A stretch of DNA of 48,812 bases from Bacteroidota bacterium. Lineage in GTDB: Bacteria > Bacteroidota > Bacteroidia > Cytophagales > Cyclobacteriaceae. Shown here piece after piece: positions 41,873 to 48,812 of the stretch. Below the pieces are notes generated by a model. It was not told the origin of the DNA. It searched no databases and was given only the letters and a program-made list of their open reading frames with translations. The DNA is taken from the NCBI GenBank assembly GCA_013285945.1, contig JABDGP010000017.1, forward strand, positions 1-48,812. The letters run 5' to 3'. Position 1 is the stretch's first letter, and every line of letters begins with the position of its first letter. Made by a program: the position numbers and the translations under genes.

Positions 41873-42499
41873 ATGAACATGAAAAGAATGCTTTTGGCAG
41901 TGATTATTGGTCTACCTATGGCCGCATTGAGCCAATCTGCCGCGCTGGACGAAAAAGTTGAGAAATTCCTAAAGGAACACCGAAGCGAATGGCATGATCT
42001 CAACGTGCCTTTTGTTGATGGCCAGACATTGCACGATATCATTGTGAAAAAGGGTTATAAGTCGGCTCTGGAGATCGGTACGTCCACGGGCCACTCTACC
42101 ATCTGGATTGCGTGGGCTATGAGCAAAACCGGTGGGAAAGTAACCACTATTGAGCTAAGCGAAGAGCGCCACAACCAAGCTATAAAAAATCTGACGGAAG
42201 CTGGCCTTATCCAATTTGTCGATGCGAGGCTCGGCAATGCGCATGAGTTGGTGAAGCAACTGCCTGGGCCCTTTGATTTTGTATTCTCCGATGCCGACAA
42301 GAACTGGTATGCACAATACTTTATAGATGTTACCCCAAAATTGGTGACAGGTGGCTGCTACACTGCGCACAATGTAATTGATGGCAATACTCCTCGCGAG
42401 TATGTCGAGTCCGTGCAAAAGAATACCAAGTTTGAGACCACCATCGATAAGAAAAGCAGGGCCGGAATAATGATCAGTTATAAACTCAAAGGCGACTAA
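41873..42499 (+). CDS. O-methyltransferase-like protein with apparent signal peptide
   Basis: A 208-residue class I methyltransferase with LEIGTSTGHS (66-75) as SAM motif, TTIELSEERHNQA, FSDADKNWYAQYF (138-150) and AHNV (165-168), resembling the caffeoyl-CoA type (Methyltransf_3). Unusually, it begins with a strong signal-peptide-like stretch, MKRMLLAVIIGLPMAALSQS, which would send it to the periplasm, where SAM is not known to be available. The first ATG is used; a second ATG two codons later also fits. It may be anchored or act on exported substrates, or the signal may be non-cleaved. Confidence 0.78.
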   Translation: MNMKRMLLAVIIGLPMAALSQSAALDEKVEKFLKEHRSEWHDLNVPFVDGQTLHDIIVKKGYKSALEIGTSTGHSTIWIAWAMSKTGGKVTTIELSEERHNQAIKNLTEAGLIQFVDARLGNAHELVKQLPGPFDFVFSDADKNWYAQYFIDVTPKLVTGGCYTAHNVIDGNTPREYVESVQKNTKFETTIDKKSRAGIMISYKLKGD

Positions 42500-42568
42500 G
42501 GAGGTTGTTATCGGTTGCGACACTTTTAACTTTCAAGGATTAACTATTAACTTGCCTTCAAAAAAAGC

Positions 42569-43537
42569 GTGGTTTGGTTTCGCGAATGGGGTTGGACCCA
42601 GATAATCTTAGCAGGTCTCTTTTGTATCCTTTACGGGATATTCATTTATAAAATCGTGCGCATCAGCCGTACGCTGAATACGCCCTTTTATTCGATCTTC
42701 TTTAAGTTTGTATTGCGTACGATTTTCTTTGCCTTGCTACTCATTGCATTTCTCGGCCCTTCCTTTGGTGATTCCAAGAAGGAAATCAAATCGGTAGGCA
42801 AAGACATTATGATTTGCGTTGACTTATCTAAATCTATGGATGCGTTTGACATCCAGCCTACACGCCTTGAAAAAGTTAAGTTCGAAATGAAGCGCATTGT
42901 TGAAGCCTTTAGTTCAGATCGGCTCGGCGTTATTATATTCTCGTCTGAAGCGTTTATGCAATGTCCGCTCACCTACGACCAGAATGCGCTTAACCTTTTT
43001 ATTGAAACGATGAACAGCAGCCTTGTTCCATCAAACGGCACAGACTTCGGCCCGCCGTTGCGCATGGCGCTGAGCAAGCTCGAAAATCAGGAAGGCCCCA
43101 GCACCCAACAGAAGTCGAAGGTAATTATCTTAATCAGCGATGGTGAAGACTTTGGCGAGCAAACCAACGAAATTGACAAAGAGATCGAAGAGAAGAACAT
43201 CAAGCTTTTTACCTTGGGCGTAGGCACCGAAAAGGGAAGCCAGATTATGGCCGGCCGCGGCTACAAAACCGATGCTCATGGCATAGCCGTAGTATCAAAG
43301 CTAAATTCATCAGAGCTGAAATCATTGGCAAGCAAAACCAACGGCCAGTATTTCGAAATTAACGAAAATCAAAACGATGTATCGCGACTGATCAATACCA
43401 TCGGGAAAATTGAAGGAGAATTGCGCGATGCTCGCCTTGTAGATGTATCGGCCAACCGGTATTACTTTTTCCTTTTGGCAGCTTTATTGCTTTTAGTTTT
43501 AGATTTGTTGATTGATGTGAAGACCGTGACTATATGA
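42569..43537 (+). CDS. von Willebrand factor A domain protein (BatB-like)
   Basis: The 322-residue protein starts at GTG 42569 with two N-terminal TM segments (about 11-29 and 47-63) and a VWA domain with the MIDAS motif DLSKS at 85-89, a TDFGPPL threonine region and ISDGEDFG. A C-terminal TM (FFLLAALLLLVLDLLI) follows. This is the BatA/BatB layout seen in Bacteroidota Bat operons. It overlaps the TPR gene by 4 bases. No MoxR ATPase, BatA or BatD gene is visible on either side, so only part of the module is here. Confidence 0.85.
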   Translation: MVWFREWGWTQIILAGLFCILYGIFIYKIVRISRTLNTPFYSIFFKFVLRTIFFALLLIAFLGPSFGDSKKEIKSVGKDIMICVDLSKSMDAFDIQPTRLEKVKFEMKRIVEAFSSDRLGVIIFSSEAFMQCPLTYDQNALNLFIETMNSSLVPSNGTDFGPPLRMALSKLENQEGPSTQQKSKVIILISDGEDFGEQTNEIDKEIEEKNIKLFTLGVGTEKGSQIMAGRGYKTDAHGIAVVSKLNSSELKSLASKTNGQYFEINENQNDVSRLINTIGKIEGELRDARLVDVSANRYYFFLLAALLLLVLDLLIDVKTVTI

Positions 43538-44403
43538 AGTTGCTTTCCCTGCTTTTTTTTGTAATTGTCCTCTCAATCGATCCTACAAAGATCGGAAAGG
43601 TGAATTCGTTGAAATCAGAGGCAAAGAAAGCCTATCTCACCGGCGACATGAAGACCGCCATTCAGAAATACAGGTTCCTTAAAGATTCTTTGGGCGTAAG
43701 TGAAGAGGAGATTGCTATGAATCTGGCGAATGCTTACTTCCAAACAAATGATACCACCAGCGCATTTAGCAACTACCAGCCGTTGTCGGTAAGCAAAGAC
43801 CCAAAGATCAATTCGTGGGCCAACCAGCAGATGGGCGTTGTCTCCAACCGGCAAGGGAAGTTTGAAGAAGCGCTCAATTATTTTAAGCAAGCTATGAAAG
43901 CCGAGCCCAACAATGAGCAGGCGCGTTTTAACTATGAGATGGTGAAGAAGAAACTGGAAGAGAAAAAGAAACAAGACCAGAAGAATAAAGACAACCAGGA
44001 TAAAAAAGACGATCAGAAGAAAGACCAGAACAAAGACCAAAAGGACCAGCAGAATAAAGACCAGAAAGACAAGCAGGACAAGAAAGATCAGCAAAACAAG
44101 GATCAGAAAGACCAGCAAAAGAAGGATCAAAAAGACAAGCAAGACCAGAAAGACAAAGAGCAAAAGGATAAAGAACAAAAAGAAAAAGAGCAGCAACAGA
44201 AAGACCAGAAAGATCAAAAGCCCAAAGACGAAAAAGATAAAAAACCAGATCCTTCACTATCCGACAAATTGAAGGACATGAAGATCAGTGAAGAGAAGGC
44301 GAAGATGATTCTGGAAGCCATGAAAAATCAGGAAGTTCAGTATCTTCAACAGAACAAAAGAAAAGCAACTAAGCCGAAGGATAAAGGCAAACCGGATTGG
44401 TAG
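43534..44403 (+). CDS. TPR protein with long Lys/Asp/Gln-rich region (BatC-like)
   Basis: The 289 residues start with a short hydrophobic signal-like stretch (LLSLLFFVIVLSI), then TPR-like repeats (about 25-135; EALNYFKQAMKAEPNNEQA is typical). Residues about 139-238 consist almost entirely of Lys, Asp, Gln, Asn and Glu, in irregular DQK/QKDK units, likely disordered. A short conserved-looking C-terminal helix (LKDMKISEEKAKMILEAM) follows. It would act in the periplasm with the BatB-like protein. The reverse strand of the low-complexity part gives a false hydrophobic open frame. Confidence 0.8.
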   Translation: MKLLSLLFFVIVLSIDPTKIGKVNSLKSEAKKAYLTGDMKTAIQKYRFLKDSLGVSEEEIAMNLANAYFQTNDTTSAFSNYQPLSVSKDPKINSWANQQMGVVSNRQGKFEEALNYFKQAMKAEPNNEQARFNYEMVKKKLEEKKKQDQKNKDNQDKKDDQKKDQNKDQKDQQNKDQKDKQDKKDQQNKDQKDQQKKDQKDKQDQKDKEQKDKEQKEKEQQQKDQKDQKPKDEKDKKPDPSLSDKLKDMKISEEKAKMILEAMKNQEVQYLQQNKRKATKPKDKGKPDW

Positions 44404-44472
44404 AGTTATTGTTAGTTGTTCGTTGCTAAGTTTAATCGTAAATCAAAATTTGTAATTCCAAAATCTGTTACC

Positions 44473-45651
44473 ATGAAAGAAGTTGTAATTGTATCAGCCG
44501 TTCGTACACCCATCGGTAGTTTTGGCGGAAGCCTTGCCGGCATATCAGCCGTAAAACTTGGCGCTATCGCTGTGAAAGGCGCAATGGCAAAAATCAACTT
44601 GGATGCAAAGCTTGTTCAGGAAGTCTTCTTCGGCAATGTGATTTCATCAGGACTTGGACAGGCACCTGCAACACAAGTAGCCGTTGGCGCAGGTTTGGGA
44701 TATAACATTCCGTGTACTTTGATTAATAAAGTTTGTGCTTCGGGAATGAAATCGATTATGTTGGGAGCCCAATCGATTATGCTTGGCCAAAATGATGTTG
44801 TTATTGCCGGCGGAATGGAAAACATGAGCAGTATTCCTTATTATCTAACAAAAGCCCGCTATGGATATAAATATGGAGATGGCCAGTTGCTCGATGGCCT
44901 CACCTACGATGGTCTCACGGATGTGTACAACCACTGCGCTATGGGCGTATGTGCCGACAACACCGCCAAAGAAATGAACATCAGCCGTCAAGACCAGGAT
45001 AACTACGCCATCAACTCTTATAAAAGATCTGCAGCAGCCTGGGCAGCCGGGAAGTTTAAAGATGAAATCATTCCGGTAGAGATCACCGGCAAGAAGGGCG
45101 ATGTAACCTTATTTGGCGAAGACGAAGAATACAAGAGCGTGAACTTCGATAAAATCCCCGGACTAAAGCCAGTCTTCACAAAGGATGGAACTGTAACAGC
45201 TGCAAATGCCTCCACTATCAATGATGGTGCTGCTGCTGTTGTGCTGATGAGTGCTGCAAAAGCTAAAGAACTTGGCCTCACTCCTATTGCAAAAATTCTA
45301 GGCTTTGCCGATGCTGCTCAAGACCCAATGTGGTTCACTACAACTCCGTCTTTGGCGATACCTAAAGCAATGAAGATGGCTGGAGTAGAAAAAAATAGTG
45401 TAGGCTACTATGAAATCAACGAAGCATTTGCGGCAGTAGCCATCTCTAACAATATCAAGTTGGGCCTTGATCCAGCAAAAGTAAACGTAAATGGTGGCGC
45501 AGTAGCTCTGGGACATCCGCTTGGCGCATCAGGTGCCCGCATTACAATCACGCTGGCGAATATTCTGAAACAGAATAACTCATCCATTGGCGTAGCCGGA
45601 ATTTGCAACGGTGGCGGAGGCGCTTCTGCTATTGTTATAGAGAAAGTGTAA
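44473..45651 (+). CDS. Acetyl-CoA C-acetyltransferase (thiolase)
   Basis: The start is ATG 44473 (392 residues, [19 protein letters not shown]), the family-typical opening; the frame extends upstream but without family sequence. The nucleophile Cys88 lies in [12 protein letters not shown], followed by [38 protein letters not shown] (His) and [11 protein letters not shown] (second Cys). It joins or cleaves acetyl-CoA with acyl-CoA, in ketone or fatty-acid metabolism. It stands alone here, after the BatC-like gene. Confidence 0.93.
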   Translation: MKEVVIVSAVRTPIGSFGGSLAGISAVKLGAIAVKGAMAKINLDAKLVQEVFFGNVISSGLGQAPATQVAVGAGLGYNIPCTLINKVCASGMKSIMLGAQSIMLGQNDVVIAGGMENMSSIPYYLTKARYGYKYGDGQLLDGLTYDGLTDVYNHCAMGVCADNTAKEMNISRQDQDNYAINSYKRSAAAWAAGKFKDEIIPVEITGKKGDVTLFGEDEEYKSVNFDKIPGLKPVFTKDGTVTAANASTINDGAAAVVLMSAAKAKELGLTPIAKILGFADAAQDPMWFTTTPSLAIPKAMKMAGVEKNSVGYYEINEAFAAVAISNNIKLGLDPAKVNVNGGAVALGHPLGASGARITITLANILKQNNSSIGVAGICNGGGGASAIVIEKV

Positions 45652-45722
45652 AATAGCTCAGATACTGGAAGCACGATATGTTCGTTATTCAAGAATAGAT
45701 CGGCATTCAACCTCAAAACCTT

Positions 45723-47030
45723 ATGAAGCAGCTTTTCTTTGCGCTCATCTTTATCAGCTTTGCAGCTGAAGCTCAAAAAGAAGTAAAGACTTATTACGAC
45801 CAGCAAAAGACGCACCTTCAGGAGGATTACTTTGTAGTTGATGACAGACAAACCATGGAAGGAAAATACCGCAAGTATTTTCCTAACGGGAAACTGGCCA
45901 TTGAAGGCACCTTTGTCAACGGAGTGAGGTCGGGTACATTTTACGAATACCATATCAACGGCACACTGATCCGCAAGCTCAGTTATGATAACGGAATGAG
46001 GCATGGCCCTGTTGAAGTTTTTGACGAGAAAGGGAAGCCTATCCAAACTGCATTCTATCAGAATAATTTATTGGTAGACAGTGTAAAGTCTTATTTCCCG
46101 TCTGGCATTTTAAAACAAGAAGGATTGTTCTTAAAAGGAAAACCAGATGGCTTTGTGAGAGAGTACTTTTCTTCGGGTAAGTTGCGTAAAGAAATTGAAT
46201 ACAAAGACCAGAAGCCAAATGGCATCACCAAGACGTACTACGAAGGAGGCTCACTCGAGACAGAAGCCAATTATAAAGACGGGTTCATCAGTGGATATTA
46301 CAAATCGTATTTCCCCAATACGCAACTGGAATTGGTATACTCCATAAAAGATGGTGAAAAGATCGGTGACTTTTTAAGTTACGATCCTGTGGGCCATCTG
46401 CTTTTGAAAGGTCACTTTATGTTTGGCAGGTTACATGGCAGCAATACAGGCTATTTTGCTGATGGAAAGCTCAGGCACGAATACAATTTCAAGGAAGGTT
46501 CTAAGACAGGAACCAATACAGACTTCCACCACAACGGCAAAGTTAAAACAAGAGAACAGCTTGCGCTTAACGGAATCGACAGTCAGATTGATGAATATGA
46601 CAGCGCCGGAAGGAAAATATTTGAGAAGAATTTTCGCCTAAGCAAGCCACATGGAACCTGGTACTTCTATGGAACAGACGGAAAAACTCTGACGCTAAAG
46701 GAAAATTATCAGGAAGGTGCGCTTAGCGGTTTACGCACTACTTATTACCCTAACGGGGAAAAGAAAGTGGAAGAGACCTGGAAGTTTAATCTCATTACCG
46801 GGCCGGTCAAGAATTTCTATGATAATGGAAAGCTGCTCAGCGAATGTGAGTTTCGCGCCAGTCGGATGCACGGACTTTATACAAGCTATTGGCCAAACGG
46901 GAAAATCAAGGAACAAGGCGAATATGTTGCCAATAAGAGGCACAAAGAGTGGAAAGAGTTTGACGAAGACGGCAAGCTCATCAAAACCATGAATTTCCGC
47001 GCCGGAATCCTGATCGAGCCAAAGAAATAA
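45723..47030 (+). CDS. MORN/YwqK-type repeat protein, secreted
   Basis: A 435-residue protein with a signal peptide (MKQLFFALIFISFAAEAQK) and about fifteen repeats of roughly 23 residues with the core YFPNGK...EG.F.NG...G, as in the YwqK/MORN variant families. Each repeat forms a beta hairpin, so the protein is probably an extended beta stack in the periplasm or on the surface. Annotation of such proteins as toxin-antitoxin antitoxins is by name only; no toxin partner is nearby. Function unknown. Confidence 0.8.
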   Translation: MKQLFFALIFISFAAEAQKEVKTYYDQQKTHLQEDYFVVDDRQTMEGKYRKYFPNGKLAIEGTFVNGVRSGTFYEYHINGTLIRKLSYDNGMRHGPVEVFDEKGKPIQTAFYQNNLLVDSVKSYFPSGILKQEGLFLKGKPDGFVREYFSSGKLRKEIEYKDQKPNGITKTYYEGGSLETEANYKDGFISGYYKSYFPNTQLELVYSIKDGEKIGDFLSYDPVGHLLLKGHFMFGRLHGSNTGYFADGKLRHEYNFKEGSKTGTNTDFHHNGKVKTREQLALNGIDSQIDEYDSAGRKIFEKNFRLSKPHGTWYFYGTDGKTLTLKENYQEGALSGLRTTYYPNGEKKVEETWKFNLITGPVKNFYDNGKLLSECEFRASRMHGLYTSYWPNGKIKEQGEYVANKRHKEWKEFDEDGKLIKTMNFRAGILIEPKK

Positions 47031-47047
47031 CAATTGATTTTACGGGC

Positions 47048-47077
47048 TTTCTCGTCGCGAATCTTTTTCTATTTTTG
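47048..47077 (+). promoter_or_regulatory. Candidate promoter of purC
   Basis: TATTTTTG at 47070-47077 matches TAnnTTTG, and TTTC at 47048-47051 is one base from TTTG with an 18-base spacer. The GTG start of purC lies 44 bases after the -7 box. Support is by pattern only. Confidence 0.35.
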
Positions 47078-47121
47078 AGCGCCTGTTTCTAAATCATTAT
47101 TCGCTTCTAAACATTCGTCAA

Positions 47122-48057
47122 GTGCAAGCCATCAAAGAGACTAATTTCAAATTTAAAGGCCAGACCGGTTTCTATAAAGGTAAGGTCAGAGACGTTTATT
47201 ATTTTGGCGAACGGATGGCGATGATAGCCACCGACCGGATATCGGCTTTTGATGTAGTCTTACCCAAAGCTATCCCCGACAAAGGGCGGATACTCAACCA
47301 GATTGCTGCTTTCAACTTAAATGCAACTAAAGAAATCGTACCCAATTGGGTTATTGCCACACCTGACCCCAATGTCACTGTCGGTTTTAAATGTGAAGCC
47401 TACGCAGTTGAGATGGTGGTGCGTGGTTATCTCGCAGGTCATGCGTGGCGCGAATACAAAGCCGGGAAAAGGAAAATTTGCGGAGTGCCATTGCCCGAAG
47501 GTTTGAAAGAAAATGATAAGCTACCGCAACCGATCATTACCCCTACCACAAAAGCCAGTGTAGGCCACGATGAAGACATTTCAAAGGAAGAAATCCTTAG
47601 CCGTAGTATCGTGAGCAAAAGTGAATACGAAATATTAGAAGATTATACACGTAAGCTTTACGCTAAAGGAACAGAACTGGCAGCACAGCGAAACCTTATC
47701 CTGGTGGATACGAAATATGAATTCGGGAAGCATAATGGAAAAATCTACCTGATCGATGAAGTGCATACTCCCGATTCATCACGTTACTTTTATAAAGAAG
47801 GATACGAACTACGACAACAGGCCGGTGAGCCGCAAAAACAGCTATCGAAAGAATTTGTGCGCCAATGGCTGATCGAAAATGGATTTCAGGGAAAAGAAGG
47901 CCAGCAAGTACCAGTTATGACTGATGAAATTGTAAAAAATATATCAGATCGATATAAAGAGCTTTACCACCACGTAATGGGTGAGCCTCTGGCCGAGTCG
48001 AATTATTCCAACATTATGGAACGAATCGAAACCAGTATCGTTAATTCGATAAATTGA
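47122..48057 (+). CDS. purC: Phosphoribosylaminoimidazole-succinocarboxamide synthase
   Basis: PurC joins CAIR and aspartate with ATP in purine synthesis. The 311-residue protein starts at GTG 47122 and reads [54 protein letters not shown] and [14 protein letters not shown], then [11 protein letters not shown] and [12 protein letters not shown], the ordered SAICAR synthetase motifs. It is the longer bacterial/eukaryotic-type form rather than the 240-residue E. coli type. STAS and RNase Z genes follow. Confidence 0.95.
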   Translation: MQAIKETNFKFKGQTGFYKGKVRDVYYFGERMAMIATDRISAFDVVLPKAIPDKGRILNQIAAFNLNATKEIVPNWVIATPDPNVTVGFKCEAYAVEMVVRGYLAGHAWREYKAGKRKICGVPLPEGLKENDKLPQPIITPTTKASVGHDEDISKEEILSRSIVSKSEYEILEDYTRKLYAKGTELAAQRNLILVDTKYEFGKHNGKIYLIDEVHTPDSSRYFYKEGYELRQQAGEPQKQLSKEFVRQWLIENGFQGKEGQQVPVMTDEIVKNISDRYKELYHHVMGEPLAESNYSNIMERIETSIVNSIN

Positions 48058-48085
48058 ATTACTTTTAGCCCTCCAAATTTTACTT

Positions 48086-48457
48086 ATGAAGTATACCATC
48101 GACAAACAAGAAAAGTACACCCTTGTGCGCCTGCACGAAGAAAAACTGGATTCCAACGTGGCTCCGCAACTGAAATCTGAGATGGTTACACTTCATGCCG
48201 AAGGTGTTCGCAATATTATCCTTGATTTGTCGGAGGTTAAATACACAGATTCGTCCGGACTTAGCGCGTTACTTGTTGGCAACCGTATTTTACAGGAAGA
48301 TGAAGGCATTTTTGTGCTTGCAAGCCTTTCAGACCATACTATGAAACTGATTAAAATTTCTCAATTGGATAGCGTGCTTCACATATTGCCAACTGTAGAG
48401 GAAGGCATTGATGCTGTATTCATGCACGAAATCGAAAAAGACATGAAAAAAGAGTAA
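48086..48457 (+). CDS. STAS domain protein (anti-anti-sigma factor-like)
   Basis: The 123-residue protein is a single STAS domain with the phosphoacceptor serine in VKYTDSSGLSALLVG (Ser56 or Ser57), typical of SpoIIAA/RsbV-type regulators. ILDLSEV precedes it, and a C-terminal acidic helix ends in EIEKDMKKE. It follows purC by 28 bases, and its stop is 6 bases from the RNase Z start. No kinase or anti-sigma partner is visible. Confidence 0.85.
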   Translation: MKYTIDKQEKYTLVRLHEEKLDSNVAPQLKSEMVTLHAEGVRNIILDLSEVKYTDSSGLSALLVGNRILQEDEGIFVLASLSDHTMKLIKISQLDSVLHILPTVEEGIDAVFMHEIEKDMKKE

Positions 48458-48463
48458 TCATTT

Positions 48464-48812
48464 TTGTCACTCAGTCTTACCATCCTTGGCTCCAGTGGTG
48501 CCCTACCGGCAATAGACCGGTTTCCATCCTCACAGTACCTTACCATTCAAAACCGGCATTTTCTCATTGATTGTGGCGAAGGTGCTCAGATGCAATTGGG
48601 TCGGTACCAAATTCCGATTCATAAAATCGACCATATCTTTATCAGCCATCTCCATGGCGACCATTACCTTGGCTTAATGCCGTTATTGTTTTCGATGCAT
48701 TTGCATAAGCGAAACAACGACTTGAATTTATATAGCCCTGCCGGATTAGATGAAATCATCACACTTCACTTGAAGCATTCAAAATCGGCATTGAATTACA
48801 AGATCAATTTCC
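48464..48812 (+). CDS. rnz: Ribonuclease Z, N-terminal part (cut by right edge)
   Basis: RNase Z trims the 3' end of tRNA precursors. The visible 116 residues start at TTG 48464 and read LTILGSSGALPAIDRFPSSQ, FLIDCGEGAQMQLG and FISHLHGDHYLGLMPLL, with the zinc motif HLHGDH. The start is the only plausible one: the same frame as the STAS gene is stopped by TAA at 48455, and the family begins just before 'LTILG'. The C-terminal two-thirds lie outside the window. Confidence 0.92.
   Translation, partial: MSLSLTILGSSGALPAIDRFPSSQYLTIQNRHFLIDCGEGAQMQLGRYQIPIHKIDHIFISHLHGDHYLGLMPLLFSMHLHKRNNDLNLYSPAGLDEIITLHLKHSKSALNYKINF

Noticed and set aside
43615-44217. Minus-strand open frame of 200 codons, almost all hydrophobic
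   Set aside because: It is the reverse complement of the Lys/Asp/Gln repeat in the BatC-like gene, so runs of Leu, Phe and Val are forced by composition.
45408-46046. Minus-strand frame of 212 codons across the thiolase end and the MORN-repeat gene
   Set aside because: It overlaps two well-supported plus-strand genes and shows no family motif.

Overview
The window looks like a chromosomal segment of a Bacteroidota bacterium, probably from the Cytophagales side. The pointers are a subtilase with a type IX secretion C-terminal sorting domain, BatB/BatC-like genes, several TAnnTTTG-type -7 boxes, weak Shine-Dalgarno sequences and Bacteroidota-style housekeeping proteins. I cannot name the species from sequence alone.

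Region 1 (1-29887, all on the minus strand) is a long, tightly packed surface-polysaccharide locus that runs off the left edge. In transcription order it starts with the export pair: a Wza-like lipoprotein and a Wzc-like tyrosine autokinase with a Tyr-Gly repeat tail. A CDP-hexose branch follows (rfbF, rfbG, an RmlC-like epimerase, an SDR). Next comes a collinear set for CMP-legionaminic acid by the GDP-sugar route (legB, legC, a NeuD/LegH-like acyltransferase, legI, legG, ptmE, legF). A HisF/HisH/WbpG amidotransferase triad, two Gfo/Idh/MocA oxidoreductases, a GT-B-like transferase and a Wzx flippase come after that. A second, dispersed HisH/HisF/WbpG triad is mixed with an FkbM methyltransferase, a polysaccharide deacetylase and a GNAT enzyme. 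Two GT4-like glycosyltransferases and another methyltransferase close the visible part, and a broken-looking glycosyltransferase start sits at the edge. The set suggests a repeat unit with an amidinated nonulosonic acid and at least one CDP-activated 6-deoxyhexose, exported by a Wzx/Wza/Wzc system. No Wzy polymerase or initiating transferase is visible.

Region 2 (29953-36737) holds an MsbA-type ABC exporter, the sorted subtilase, a small lipoprotein, a degenerate TrpF-like protein on the plus strand, and a glycosyltransferase overlapping an LpxH-like phosphoesterase.

Region 3 (36738-38349) is a small accessory island: an ArsR-type regulator, duplicated two-hairpin REP-like units, an antitoxin-like gene without a visible toxin, and three copies of a 21-25 bp repeat near both borders.

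Region 4 (38348-48812) is mostly housekeeping. On the minus strand are trmB, folC and a sigma factor/anti-sigma/His-rich protein operon. On the plus strand are a methyltransferase with an apparent signal peptide, BatB-like and BatC-like proteins, a thiolase, a MORN/YwqK-repeat protein, purC, a STAS protein and the start of RNase Z (cut by the right edge).
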